Positions 30,174 to 41,240 of a stretch of DNA of 64,000 nucleotides are shown here, piece after piece. The position numbers and the translations under genes are program-made. The notes under the pieces were generated by a model. That model made no database searches and was not told where the DNA came from. It saw nothing but the letters and a program-made list of their open reading frames with translations. The stretch's first letter is position 1. Every line of letters begins with the position of its first letter. Source of the stretch: Andalucia godoyi. Lineage: Eukaryota; Discoba; Jakobea; Jakobida; Andaluciidae. The stretch lies in NCBI GenBank assembly GCA_009859145.1, contig VRVR01000005.1:426153-490152 (forward strand). Reading direction: 5' to 3'.

Positions 30174-31625
30174 CTATGGTTTGCACTCGCTTTCTTCAAA
30201 CTCGAATTCCAGCTTTTGCTTTGCATCCCCATCGTGCACGTCTGCTGGGATACGAAAATCGATGGAGGGATTCGTTGGAATCTCCACAGTGACACCGTTC
30301 GCAGGGTACCAACACGGCACACCGACTTCGTCTTCAACTCGCTTTTGGAAAATGGCCATTTTCTCCTTTTCGCCGTGTACCAGGAGAACGCCTTTGGGAC
30401 GCATTTGTGAAATCACTCGCATGATGCCTGCGGCGTCTGCATGTGCCGAGAAGCTCATGTAGTCGACCCGACATTCGACAGACAAGGAGGTTTTCTTGTC
30501 GATCTCTACTTTTTTGGTCTCATCAACATTGAGTACCTTGTATCCTACCGTTCCCTTGACGCAGTACCCGGGGAATATGACGAGGTTTCGTGCATCCGTT
30601 GCAATCCTCTTGAAAACCTTGAGAGACGTTCCTGCGTGAAGCATTCCTGGACTTGCCAAGATGACGCACGGCTCCTCTCGATCCAAGCACTCCATGTCAA
30701 ACGATGTAATGTGCTTGAAGTTGAATACATTATTTTGCTGCTCAAACGACCTTTTCACTGCCTCATTTGTCCAGTTAATGAACAGCTGGTAGTAGCTTCC
30801 TGCCTTTTCCACCATGCCAGCCGAAAAGTAGATTGGGATCGTCAGCCCCATCCGATCCCAAAACGATTCGAGGAGGACGCATAGCTCTTGTGCTCTGCCG
30901 AGGGCGAACACCGGAATCAGCACTTTCCCTCGCTGCTCCGTCACGCACTTCAGGACGTCGTTCAAGAACTCCATCTCGCGATTGCGCTTCAGATCGCGAA
31001 TCGTGGTGCAGTACGTCGTCTCCGTGATGAGCAAGTCTGGGTGCACTCTGTCCACCTTGCAGGAGCCCAGATGCCTGTCTGCCGTGGTATTGTAGTCCCC
31101 CGAGTATACTACAGACTCGCCCCCGGACTTTACGTAAAACATGGATGCTCCAATGACGTGACCCGCATAAAATGTTCGGATCTCGGTGTCGTCATCAAGG
31201 TACACGGTCTGGTTGATCCCGAGTGGAATGACGCGATCCATGCACTTTGCAATGTCCTCTGATGTATAGAACCCCTCTTCGTCTCGCCTACCAACTGCAA
31301 TTTTTCGGAAATCCTCGAGCAGTATTGGAGCAATCGCTCTCGTAGGAAGCGTCATGTACACCGGACCCGTGAATCCAAATCGCTCTGTCAGTTCCGGAAG
31401 TGCCCCCGAGTGGTCCAAATGAAAATGGGTAATGATCACCGCGTCCAGCACATCATTCATCGTCCGGGAATCGCCGCGCGTCAAGAACCGAAAGTCTGGA
31501 AACCGCCGAGCATCTGTGTACATCATGTGCATTCCACAATCAAACATGATGTTCTTCCTTCCAACAGTCACCACCACACACGATCGACCAACATCTTGGC
31601 CTGCTCCCAGGGGCAATACTCGCAT
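30174..31625 (-). CDS. INTS11: INTS11-like Integrator endonuclease (metallo-beta-lactamase/beta-CASP)
   Basis: The 483-residue protein starts MRVLPLGAGQDVGRSC, which aligns with the INTS11 start. The zinc-binding motif HFHLDH is at residues 67-72. Further family motifs are YAGHVIGASMF, VVYSGDYN, LITETTYCTTIRD and GRAQELCVLLE, with beta-CASP motifs FASPGMLHAG-like, FPGYCVKGTVG and MSFSAHADAAG. It resembles INTS11 more than CPSF73 (for example CTTIRD and GYCVKGTVG). INTS11 cleaves snRNA and promoter-proximal transcripts within Integrator. The C-terminal domain of human INTS11 (about 115 residues, needed for INTS9 pairing) is missing; the frame stops after SIDFRIPADVHDGDAKQ and an acidic tail. 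The start ATG follows only a few bases after a GT/GA microsatellite. Confidence 0.92.
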   Translation of the reverse strand: MRVLPLGAGQDVGRSCVVVTVGRKNIMFDCGMHMMYTDARRFPDFRFLTRGDSRTMNDVLDAVIITHFHLDHSGALPELTERFGFTGPVYMTLPTRAIAPILLEDFRKIAVGRRDEEGFYTSEDIAKCMDRVIPLGINQTVYLDDDTEIRTFYAGHVIGASMFYVKSGGESVVYSGDYNTTADRHLGSCKVDRVHPDLLITETTYCTTIRDLKRNREMEFLNDVLKCVTEQRGKVLIPVFALGRAQELCVLLESFWDRMGLTIPIYFSAGMVEKAGSYYQLFINWTNEAVKRSFEQQNNVFNFKHITSFDMECLDREEPCVILASPGMLHAGTSLKVFKRIATDARNLVIFPGYCVKGTVGYKVLNVDETKKVEIDKKTSLSVECRVDYMSFSAHADAAGIMRVISQMRPKGVLLVHGEKEKMAIFQKRVEDEVGVPCWYPANGVTVEIPTNPSIDFRIPADVHDGDAKQKLEFEFEESECKP

Positions 31626-32073
<448 letters not shown>

Positions 32074-33345
32074 ATGAATGAGTTTCGCGATCGCGTTGTT
32101 TCGTTTGTGCGACTCCGGCATTCGGTGTCGGTTGCAAATGACTGTGTAATTTCAATCTGGTTGGAGAAAGCAGCGTTGCTTCGAAACTGCATTCGTACCA
32201 TTCGGTTTGCGGAGGGCGAACTGCGTGTGCAACAATCTCGGTTTGATGCAGCCTTGAATGCAGCCTTTTCAAATTTCGTGTCCGGTGTTGGAGCTGTTGG
32301 GAAGAAGAGCCCGGTGTTGGAGGCGTCGAAGTCGCCGGATGCGCTAGTAAATGCTGGGGCAATGACTCATGGACTGTTGTTGCAAGACCAGAGAGCGATT
32401 CTCGCAAACTGCCGCGCGATGCTCGAGGCTGAAGCGCAGCTGGTTGACCGGGTGTCGTTGTACCACTGCGAACATAAGCAGCAAATCGACAACCGTGTTG
32501 CGAAGAAGCTGTTTGAAGCCGCAAATGACGGAACTCAGTCGATTCGCACGTGGGTTCATTCTCTTATGCACGAGCTTCTGTGCCCGATTGGATTCCATGA
32601 GCTTTCCCTGGATGAATTCGACAACTTTGCCAGAGAATCAACCGTCCGATTGGCTGTGGAAATGGACGACAAAATTCGTCGGCAGTTGCTGCAATTTCTC
32701 GATGCCCATTACTCGTCACCGCCACAGTCGTCACCGGGTAGTGCTGGCGGCAGCAACAGTAGCAGTGGTGGTAGAAACAGTCGCGTGCATGCTCAGAGCT
32801 TTGGCATCTTGTACGAAGACATCCGGCTGCTGTTTGGGGCGTTTGACCAATATCTCTGCTATCCCCATTGTTGCACGCTTGTGCTTGTTTCGAACCGCGT
32901 GGTGTCCAATCTAGATGACTGTGGTTGCTCCTCTTCCTCTTCCTCTTCCTCTTCCTCTTTTTCTTCTTTTTCCAAGGCAGACCTGCATCTTCTCATGGTG
33001 CAGACGCATCGGATAATGAACCAAATGTTTCCGAATGAGTGGGGCCCTGAAGCTCTTGGGCTGGAAATTGGATCAATTGGAAAGGAATCCGAGCGCTCGT
33101 TTCTCTGCCGCATCATCTCCGTTTATCGACGGGAGTTTGATAACATCGCTCGTCGTGCATTCCGTGAAACCCGCGAGCATTTCCTGGATGCAAACGCCAT
33201 TTTGCAGCTTCTCAAACTCAATACTTTGCGAACAGACGAACAAGACCGCATTCGAGACGTCAAGCTCCGGTTCGACGACGTCTTTACCCAAACGGAAGAC
33301 ACCCACTCGGATGCCCTCGAGCGCATCCTCGCTCGCCCCTTCTAG
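32074..33345 (+). CDS. Hypothetical helical protein
   Basis: I do not recognise this 423-residue protein. It starts MNEFRDRVVSFVRLRHSVSV and is predicted to be mostly alpha-helical, with coiled-coil-like segments (EKAALLRNCIRTIRFAEGEL; DQRAILANCRAMLEAEAQLV). Two low-complexity inserts interrupt it: SSPPQSSPGSAGGSNSSSGG (about 214-233) and a Ser/Phe run (about 288-305, from a CTCTTC repeat). The ATG at 32074 is the first in frame. Its C-terminus ends DALERILARPF. It lies divergent from INTS11 and 174 bases upstream of the EF-P gene, same strand. Confidence 0.65.
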   Translation: MNEFRDRVVSFVRLRHSVSVANDCVISIWLEKAALLRNCIRTIRFAEGELRVQQSRFDAALNAAFSNFVSGVGAVGKKSPVLEASKSPDALVNAGAMTHGLLLQDQRAILANCRAMLEAEAQLVDRVSLYHCEHKQQIDNRVAKKLFEAANDGTQSIRTWVHSLMHELLCPIGFHELSLDEFDNFARESTVRLAVEMDDKIRRQLLQFLDAHYSSPPQSSPGSAGGSNSSSGGRNSRVHAQSFGILYEDIRLLFGAFDQYLCYPHCCTLVLVSNRVVSNLDDCGCSSSSSSSSSSFSSFSKADLHLLMVQTHRIMNQMFPNEWGPEALGLEIGSIGKESERSFLCRIISVYRREFDNIARRAFRETREHFLDANAILQLLKLNTLRTDEQDRIRDVKLRFDDVFTQTEDTHSDALERILARPF

Positions 33346-33519
33346 CCGGGCTTCATGTTTCTTGCGTGTGTGCGCCGGCTGTAGTCTCAACTTAGCGAAC
33401 TGCTGAATAAACACAGGCAAAACATGCAGCTTTCCATAGTATTTTTTGATCCAGGAGTTGGTTCTGTTAGAGATTTCTTCTCGTTCTGAAAGGCAGTCTT
33501 CTTGGTTTGTGCGAATAGG

Positions 33520-34176
33520 ATGTTTTCGAGTTTGCTGCGCTCTGGAGCTGGACTAGCAGCCAGCACTTGTGGGAGCGGGAGATTGCTATTTTCACGGGGG
33601 ATGAAAGTGGATGCGATCAATTTGCGAGTTGGCTATGTGATTCAGCTGAATGGGAAGATGTATTCGGTGGTAAAGAAGCAGTTTAATAGGACTGCACAGC
33701 GTGCTGCAAACATCCAGCTTGAGCTGCGAGATCTGAAGAGCGGGCTGAAGACGACGGACCGACTTCGGACGTCGGACACAGTAGAGCGTGTGATGATGGA
33801 CCAGCGGAGAATGTCGTACTTGTACACAAGCGACTCCCATATTGTGCTTATGGATCCAAAGACGTACGACCAGATCGAGGTGCAGCTTGATATTCTGGAC
33901 GAGGCGAGCCGCAAGCTGCTGACGGAAGGCATGGAGCTCACGCTGGAGTCCACGGAAGGCAGCCCTACAAGCATCCTGCTGCCGGAACAGCTCGTCGTCA
34001 CGGTCCAGTCCACAGATTTGCACATGAAGGGCCAGACACAGACACCGACGTACAAACCGGCAGTCATTGAAAACGGACTCAGGATCATGGTTCCGCCGTT
34101 CATTGAAGAGGGCGAGCGCATCATTATCAAGTCCGAAGACTTGGAGTACGTTGGGCGCGAAAAGGTCGACAAGTGA
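33520..34176 (+). CDS. Mitochondrial elongation factor P, alphaproteobacterial type, lacking the PGKG loop
   Basis: The 218-residue protein has a basic, Ser/Leu-rich presequence (MFSSLLRSGAGLAASTCGSG) likely to target mitochondria. All three EF-P domains follow: KVDAINLRVGYVIQLNGKMY (domain I), SYLYTSDSHIVLMDPKTYDQ (domain II) and KPAVIENGLRIMVPPFIEEG (domain III). EF-P relieves ribosome stalling at polyproline. Domain II and III wording (YKPAVxENGxRxxVPPFI, GERI) matches alphaproteobacterial EF-P, consistent with mitochondrial descent. The normal loop PGKG with its modified lysine is replaced by NRTAQRAAN, so the usual lysylation target is missing. The ATG at 33520 is the first in frame. AATAAA-like signals follow near 34297-34310. 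Confidence 0.9.
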   Translation: MFSSLLRSGAGLAASTCGSGRLLFSRGMKVDAINLRVGYVIQLNGKMYSVVKKQFNRTAQRAANIQLELRDLKSGLKTTDRLRTSDTVERVMMDQRRMSYLYTSDSHIVLMDPKTYDQIEVQLDILDEASRKLLTEGMELTLESTEGSPTSILLPEQLVVTVQSTDLHMKGQTQTPTYKPAVIENGLRIMVPPFIEEGERIIIKSEDLEYVGREKVDK

Positions 34177-34347
34177 GACACTCGCTCAAGCATCTTTCAA
34201 AAACCATTTTAGACCACTTATACATGGAACTCTGTTCTTTGGATTCTGTCCACGAACAGTACAACTATTATAAAATTAATTAATTTAAAATAATAAAATA
34301 AAGAATAACAATACCCACAAAAAGAAGAAGAAGAAGGGGTTATCTTC

Positions 34348-35310
34348 TCAGTCTTCGGAGTACACAGTGGAGGGAGCAACAAGTGCTGCCAACGTCATTC
34401 GAAGCATAGAAATATCGAAGAACCGACGTTGCGCTTCGAACAAACTGCACAGTCTCTTCGCGCAAAGACCGCAGTGCGCGCTGCGGAGTCGGTGGAGAAG
34501 AATGCGCTGTTTGCACAGATTGCCGATTCGATCCAGCTGAGAAGGGTTCGGATCGATGATGAACCGGCGGACTTGCGAAAGACGGCGCTCTGCAACGAGA
34601 GAGTGGAGTCGCCGCGATACAAAGGGTACCATGGTGGACTGGAAAAACAGCCCAAACCAATGCTGATGGATCTGGAATCGCAGCTGCGCCGTATCCTGTT
34701 CATCGTGACGATCTCGAATGTTGAATGTGCGAAATGACAGACAGGACAGCGGCAGGTACACGCGCGGCGATACCGTTTGGGGTAGACTGGCTGCGGCAGA
34801 ACGCGTGGCGTTCATGCTCCAGAGCAGCTCTTCCGCACACAAGGAGAGCAAAGCTAAATCCATAAACAGCGAAAACGCGTCTCCAGCATTGCGCGAAGAG
34901 TTCGATCGACGATACAGTGCAGACTGTGGGTCGTGGATGTCCGCAAATGACTCGCGCAGACGGACAGTCTGCGCTTCCACAATGTGCAGAAATGGCTTAA
35001 TAGGCAAATGCGCAACGACTCGCTTCAGGTACTCTTGCACCGGCACGCATTGCTGCACAAACAACGTGTCCAAAAGGTGCTTTACATGAAGCAGCAGCAA
35101 ATCGATGTACAATGCGTGCTTCGTGCAGAACCATGCACGGAGCTCGTACACTTTGGAAAGATGGTCGCAAATGTGTCGTTCTCGATGGACATTTGCTCTT
35201 TGCGATGCGAGCGCGGCGTCTGCAGATCTGCGAGTCAGCCCCAGATCCTCGTGCTCAAACGACACGACATGCAGAATGTGAAGAAACTCGGAAATGCTCG
35301 AAATCAGCAT
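34348..35310 (-). CDS. Hypothetical helical protein
   Basis: I do not recognise this 320-residue protein. It is Leu/Arg/His-rich and looks entirely helical (EFLHILHVVSFEHEDLGLT; YIDLLLLHVKHLLDTLFVQQ; DAFSLFMDLALLSLCAEELL), like subunits of tethering or scaffold complexes. The first ATG in frame is at 35310 (MLISSISEF). The frame stays open upstream without an ATG for 24 codons (ending RDVHANLWR), and a pyrimidine-rich stretch ending in AG lies there, so an upstream exon is possible. It converges with EF-P. Confidence 0.6.
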   Translation of the reverse strand: MLISSISEFLHILHVVSFEHEDLGLTRRSADAALASQRANVHRERHICDHLSKVYELRAWFCTKHALYIDLLLLHVKHLLDTLFVQQCVPVQEYLKRVVAHLPIKPFLHIVEAQTVRLRESFADIHDPQSALYRRSNSSRNAGDAFSLFMDLALLSLCAEELLWSMNATRSAAASLPQTVSPRVYLPLSCLSFRTFNIRDRHDEQDTAQLRFQIHQHWFGLFFQSTMVPFVSRRLHSLVAERRLSQVRRFIIDPNPSQLDRIGNLCKQRILLHRLRSAHCGLCAKRLCSLFEAQRRFFDISMLRMTLAALVAPSTVYSED

Positions 35311-35521
35311 TCTCCAAAGGTTTGCGTGCACATCTCGTAAAACAAGAGTACAACAAAGAAACCCAAAAACCCGTATGAGCAATCATCCCACCAAAGTTAC
35401 ATCTGTGCATATAAAAATGATGATAATAATAATAACAATAATTTTGAATTTGCAGTTTATGACCGTAAACATGTGCAGTGACAAATCGAAACAAGTCGCC
35501 AGCACGTCCCAACAAGCTAGC

Positions 35522-36810
<1,289 letters not shown>

Positions 36811-37878
36811 ATGGCAAACGCTGCTTCTGTTTTTATTGGGCTTTTCGATTCTGAAGATGTGGTCCTGTATGGAAAGCTGCTTGACTGGGCGAACCAGAAT
36901 GAAAAGACGATTCCTCTGAGCAAAGAAGATGTGGATGCTGCTGTTGCTGCCCTTGCTGCGCCTTCTGAGCCGACGGAAGAAGGGCAGGAGCCGACGCCTG
37001 GTCTTTCTGAAGAAGTGCAGAACCGTATGAAGAAGATTGGGAAGATGGGACTGTATGTCGGAGACCGGAACGACGTGTTTGAGAAGCACGGATCGGGAAG
37101 GACATTGTATCCAAATGGAGACTATTTCGAAGGCACGTATCGGGAGGGAAAGCGCCACGGATTTTCCGGCAAGTACATTTATGCATTTGAACACAAGTTG
37201 GCAGAAGGGGAGACGGAGGCTGATGCCGATGCCGAAGCCGATGCCGAAGCCGAAGCCGAAGGCGGAGAGACGCGTGCTGCGTCCAAAAAGCCACTGTCAA
37301 AGAAGCTGGCCAAGGTCCGGGGCCTTCCCAAGGATGCACTTGCTGTGAATCGCAAGATCTTCGAGATCTCTGCGTACACGAATGACGACCAGATTGCGAT
37401 CATGCTGCCGGAGGTGACTGCTGCACGTGTTGCTGCGATCCGGGAACTGCAGACGATCTACCCAAGTTATCTTGGGTGCTTCCTGGCTGACAAGCGGAGC
37501 GGTCATGGGAAAATGCTCTACCAGGACGGATCCGTGTACTCTGGTCCTTGGGACAATGATCTGCCGCATGGCGACCAGGGCATGTTCACTTTTGCAAATG
37601 GAGATGTGTATGTCGGCAGCTTTGCTCGGGGTCTCAAACACGGAAATGGAACTTACCGTTTCCGAGACGGGGCGTCGCACGTGCAGGGCACTTGGGAAAA
37701 CGGATACTTGCGGACGGGGGACTGGGTCTTGTGTGATGGGACGGTTGTCAGCGCTGCGGCGTTCGATCCCAAGACGAACCAGCCTATTGGAAAGGTCACG
37801 ATCAAGTACAGCAACGGTGCAACCGCCTACGGAACATACACTACGCCGCTCACATTTGTTCCCGATGTTGTGTGCTAA
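36811..37878 (+). CDS. MORN-repeat protein
   Basis: The 355-residue protein carries MORN motifs: GRTLYPNGDYFEGTYREGKR (about 99-118), GKMLYQDGSVYSGPWDNDLP (about 232-251), then GMFTFANGDVYVGSFARGLK (about 256-275), GNGTYRFRDGASHVQGTWEN (about 277-296) and a degenerate last copy near YSNGATAYGTY. MORN repeats form beta-sheets that bind membranes or act as spacers in cytoskeletal complexes, including radial spokes. An Ala/Asp/Glu run (about 136-151), encoded by GCCGAT/GCCGAA repeats, interrupts the array and separates repeat 1 from the rest. The N-terminal 80 residues are acidic and helical. The exact role is unknown. Confidence 0.85.
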   Translation: MANAASVFIGLFDSEDVVLYGKLLDWANQNEKTIPLSKEDVDAAVAALAAPSEPTEEGQEPTPGLSEEVQNRMKKIGKMGLYVGDRNDVFEKHGSGRTLYPNGDYFEGTYREGKRHGFSGKYIYAFEHKLAEGETEADADAEADAEAEAEGGETRAASKKPLSKKLAKVRGLPKDALAVNRKIFEISAYTNDDQIAIMLPEVTAARVAAIRELQTIYPSYLGCFLADKRSGHGKMLYQDGSVYSGPWDNDLPHGDQGMFTFANGDVYVGSFARGLKHGNGTYRFRDGASHVQGTWENGYLRTGDWVLCDGTVVSAAAFDPKTNQPIGKVTIKYSNGATAYGTYTTPLTFVPDVVC

Positions 37879-38264
37879 GTCGCCAGTTGCATCTGCTAAG
37901 AACAACAAAAACAAGAACAAGACTGTGTCGATGATGACTTGTATATAAAAATAAGATCAAAAACAAAACAAGCGAAAGCGATGGCTGTCGCCGAGTGGCA
38001 GCAGCAGTCACACGGAACTTTTTGTTTTTTGACGTCCACACTTCAGTGCACGAGGAAAAACCCGGGAGGAAACAAGCATGCGTGGAGAAGAGTAAGTTTC
38101 TTTTTTTAATTATAAAAAAAAAATACACACGATTGGTTGACAGCCGACGAAACAAATGTTCAAAAGCTTGGACAAAAAATACAATGTAAAAAATAGAAAA
38201 AGAGGAAACACCAAAAAGGCCCTGATTCTAGATACACAAGGACACTACTCGACAGATTGCGTGT
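37879..38264. other. Convergent intergenic region
   Basis: A 386-base gap between the 3' ends of the MORN and Jupiter-like genes. It is A-rich with an A run near 38112-38122. No gene is seen. Confidence 0.5.
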
Positions 38265-38738
38265 TTAGTAGCCCCCCAAGCTGAAAGAGCTCTTTCCGCC
38301 TGGCGGGTTCGAGACACGCACGGCACGGCAGTTGCGAACCTGGTTGCCCTCAGTGCAGTACAGCGCAGTGTACTCCGGAGCAGCCTTTTGCTGCGGCGCT
38401 TGGTTCTGTTGTCCCGTAATGGGGTTGAACGACTGCTGTTGCTGCTGGGATTGAGATTGGGAATATCCGTAGTTCTTCAGTGGCTGCTCCTGCTGAACCT
38501 GCTGCATCCGCTGAGGAGGTACCGAGACTTCGGCATTCTTCTTTGGCGACACACCCTTTCGCACAGGCTGTTGCTGCTGTTGCTCGGGCTCGTATCCTCC
38601 AAAGATGTTGAAGGTCGAGCGGCCACCAGGCGGGTTGGCGACTCGCACGGCACGGCAGTTGCGGACTTGGTTGCCTTCACTGCAGTAAAGCGCAGACTGT
38701 TGGGCGGGGGCGTTCTCGTTGTGGTGGAGGAAAGACAT
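38265..38738 (-). CDS. Jupiter/HN1- and SPIRAL1-like microtubule-associated small protein with a duplicated motif
   Basis: The 157-residue protein has the same module at each end: ALYCSEGNQVRNCRAVRVAN then PPGGRSTFNIFGG (about 16-48), and ALYCTEGNQVRNCRAVRVSN then PPGGKSSFSLGGY (about 125-157). The linker is Gln-rich with a PVRK motif. The PPGGxSxFxxGG core is that of animal Jupiter/HN1 (JPT1/2) proteins and of plant SPIRAL1, which bind growing microtubule ends. The paired arrangement with a Gln/Ser linker resembles JPT1, whose PPGGGSNFSLG and NPPGGKSS copies also lie at both ends. Assignment is by motif only. The ATG at 38738 (MSFLHHNENA) is the first that precedes the motif. Confidence 0.7.
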   Translation of the reverse strand: MSFLHHNENAPAQQSALYCSEGNQVRNCRAVRVANPPGGRSTFNIFGGYEPEQQQQQPVRKGVSPKKNAEVSVPPQRMQQVQQEQPLKNYGYSQSQSQQQQQSFNPITGQQNQAPQQKAAPEYTALYCTEGNQVRNCRAVRVSNPPGGKSSFSLGGY

Positions 38739-39303
38739 TTCTTGCAGATTCGGCTTTGGTCGTAGACGTGTGTGAAAAGTATGGAAATCTTTTGTTGAGG
38801 GGATAAAAAAAGGAGAAGGGGGAAAAAAGAAAAAGAAAACGAGAAAGAAAAAGAAGACGAAGAAGAGGAAAAAGACCGCATATGTAGCATTGATCAAAAG
38901 AAAAAAGCCACGGATCCGGATTGGACGGATTGGAAGGGTTTGAATTGATGAGGACAAATCCGTTAAGAACTCCAAAGTCTGGGGTGTGGGACCACACTAC
39001 GGTAGGCGATCAGGAAAAATCCTGAATGGAATGAAATATGCTCAGTCACCCACACACTAGCACTCATAAACGGGGAATGGGAGGGGAGGGGGAAATTCAC
39101 AACTTCTATGTCGGTTTACTCGGGAAACAACCCAAAAACAAATATGGCAACAACAACAGCAGCAACACAACAACAAGAATGACAAGAATGACAAGAATGA
39201 CAAGAATGACAACACAAGGAACAAGCAACAACTACAACAAACAAACAAACAAACAGCAAGAGGGCTACTCTACGTATCACCAATCAACATTCGTTACAAA
39301 TGT
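38739..39303. other. Intergenic between two minus-strand genes
   Basis: A 565-base gap. It contains a GA-rich leader just upstream of the Jupiter-like gene (38810-38875) and a 9-base tandem repeat (AAGAATGAC, about four copies, 39173-39210) in the 3' region of the HMG-CoA synthase gene. No gene is seen. Confidence 0.5.
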
Positions 39304-40677
39304 CTATTTCTGCTTTCTCTCGTACGACCGTCTCCACATGTCGTCGATGCTGGTCAGGTAGTACGTGCCGGGAAAGAGTGTATCGGTGGGCCCCGAAGGC
39401 GCCGTGTTTGGTTTCCCATACTTCAGTTCCTTGCTCTTCAAGATGCCATTGTACTCGACAGGATCGACCTTGTGTCTTGCGGCCAGTCTGCTGGCGATAT
39501 CGAGCCGGATCCTCATGTCGGTGACCTTTCCAACTGCATCTTCCGAGTCTCGGAATCGAACGGAAAACATGGAAGAACACAGACCGGATCCATACGAAAA
39601 GAGCACAACTCGCTTTCCTCGCAAATCAGCCGGATCGACATTCGTGATGAGCGATACAAGGGCCGAGTAGAGCGATGCGGTGTAGGTGTTTCCAAGCTGC
39701 TGCGACAAGAGCACGGATGGCTGGACGATGCGCTTGTAGTACGGAACAGCCTTCTTTGAAAAATACTGTTCAATATCCCGGTGCGTGTACGACTCTTCCT
39801 CGGGGACGTTTCGAAGGTCCTCGGGCATGTCGTCCCACTGCTTGTCGTGCGGGGATCGCAAAAAGTCGTTGTACAGCAGACGTCCGACTGACTTTTGCAC
39901 CTGTTTGTTGAACGGCGAGTGGAAGCATGCATAGGCGAACTTCTCGAGAGAGGTCGCAGTGTCGTCCCCGGACTTTGCACACTTTTCTCGGAATCCACGG
40001 TAGCAGTGGTCGAGTGCGCGCAAGTAACATCCCAGCGACATTTTCCCATCCACCGTCGGATACTCGGACGACAAGTTTGGCTTGTAGAAATCGTACGTGT
40101 GTTCCATATGCGAAAAGCGGTTTGCGGACTCCAGAACAACGGGAGCATCTGGCCCAATGAGCATTGCAACGGCGCCACAACCACCTGTGGGCCGTGCATT
40201 GCCTTCTGCATACACGGCGATATCTCCGGCAACGCACAGAGCAAATCGTCCGTCCCAGGCAGAGGACTCAACCCATGCGACCGAGTTGAAGAGGGATGCA
40301 GTCCCGCCATAGCAGGCATTGGTGCAATCCACGCCTTCGACATTGGTGTTTCCGACAGCGGCAAAAATGCGCATCAGCTCCGACTTCACCGACTTTGACT
40401 TGTCCACGATCGTTTCTGTGCCCACTTCAATCCGACCAATCGACAGAGGATCAATCGAGTATTTTTCAAGGAGAGAGTGGACTGCAGTCAGACAGATCGA
40501 ATGCACATCTTCGCGATCCGTCACAAACGCCATGTTCAGCTGACCAAGTCCAATCGTGTACTTGCCGCTTGACGCCTGGTCATGCGCCTCCAGCTCGCTC
40601 TGGCTTACATACTGCGAAGGAAAGTAAAACTCAAGCGCGTGAATTCCTACATTCTGCGGACGGAATCCCTGTGTCAT
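39304..40677 (-). CDS. HMGCS1: Hydroxymethylglutaryl-CoA synthase
   Basis: The 457-residue enzyme condenses acetyl-CoA with acetoacetyl-CoA in the mevalonate pathway for sterols and isoprenoids. Catalytic residues are visible: Glu88 in VGTETIVDKSKS, the acyl-enzyme Cys122 in CTNACYGGTASLFN, and the His in YACFHSPFNKQVQKS. Length and the absence of a presequence (MTQGFRPQNVGIHALEFYFP) indicate the cytosolic eukaryotic form. There is one uninterrupted frame with ATG at 40677. It diverges from UTP4. Confidence 0.97.
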   Translation of the reverse strand: MTQGFRPQNVGIHALEFYFPSQYVSQSELEAHDQASSGKYTIGLGQLNMAFVTDREDVHSICLTAVHSLLEKYSIDPLSIGRIEVGTETIVDKSKSVKSELMRIFAAVGNTNVEGVDCTNACYGGTASLFNSVAWVESSAWDGRFALCVAGDIAVYAEGNARPTGGCGAVAMLIGPDAPVVLESANRFSHMEHTYDFYKPNLSSEYPTVDGKMSLGCYLRALDHCYRGFREKCAKSGDDTATSLEKFAYACFHSPFNKQVQKSVGRLLYNDFLRSPHDKQWDDMPEDLRNVPEEESYTHRDIEQYFSKKAVPYYKRIVQPSVLLSQQLGNTYTASLYSALVSLITNVDPADLRGKRVVLFSYGSGLCSSMFSVRFRDSEDAVGKVTDMRIRLDIASRLAARHKVDPVEYNGILKSKELKYGKPNTAPSGPTDTLFPGTYYLTSIDDMWRRSYERKQK

Positions 40678-40842
40678 TTTCTCTTTCTTATTCTTATTCT
40701 TCTTTTTCTTTTTCTTTTTCTTTTTCTTTTTCTTTCTCTTGCAGGTTTTTGTTTAGTCTCTATCACTCCTTACCCTTGGTTGTCGTTTTTTTTGAAAAGA
40801 AGTACTGGAATGGCCGTAGAAGAGAGAGACAGAGAAAGTGAC

Positions 40843-40880
<38 letters not shown>

Positions 40881-41240
40881 GAAAGTGAACAGAACAAAAA
40901 ATTATGTATGCGTGTCTGTCTGTGTGTGTGTGTGTGTGTGTGTTTTGTTCTGTTGAGTTTTCAGGCGAACGAGCATCTTTTGTGTTTCTGATTTTCCCCG
41001 CTGCCATCGCTTTCTTGCGTTGTCCAAAGGGCGTTAGTATCCAGCATCAACCTGTTTTTTTCGCCCTTTTTGCAGTTTCTCAATTCGCATTGCTCTTTAA
41101 TTAGGAGAGATATCGTTTCTCCCGAATGTTGTTGGTTCCTGGACCTCTGTATGCAACAGTGTGGGGGGGAAAAACGCGACGACGACAGCGAAAACGCAAA
41201 ACAAAAATAAAGCAGAACAAAATCCAGAAGAAGAGGAAGA
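40678..41240. promoter_or_regulatory. Divergent intergenic region HMG-CoA synthase / UTP4, rich in simple repeats
   Basis: A 563-base gap holding both promoters. It contains a (CTTTTT)n tract (about 40699-40740), a GA-rich tract (40842-40876) and a (TG)n tract (40917-40942). No gene is seen. Confidence 0.5.
40842..40942. repeat. GA-rich and (TG)n microsatellites
   Basis: A GA run of about 33 bases is followed, after about 40 bases, by a TG run of about 25 bases. Confidence 0.9.
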
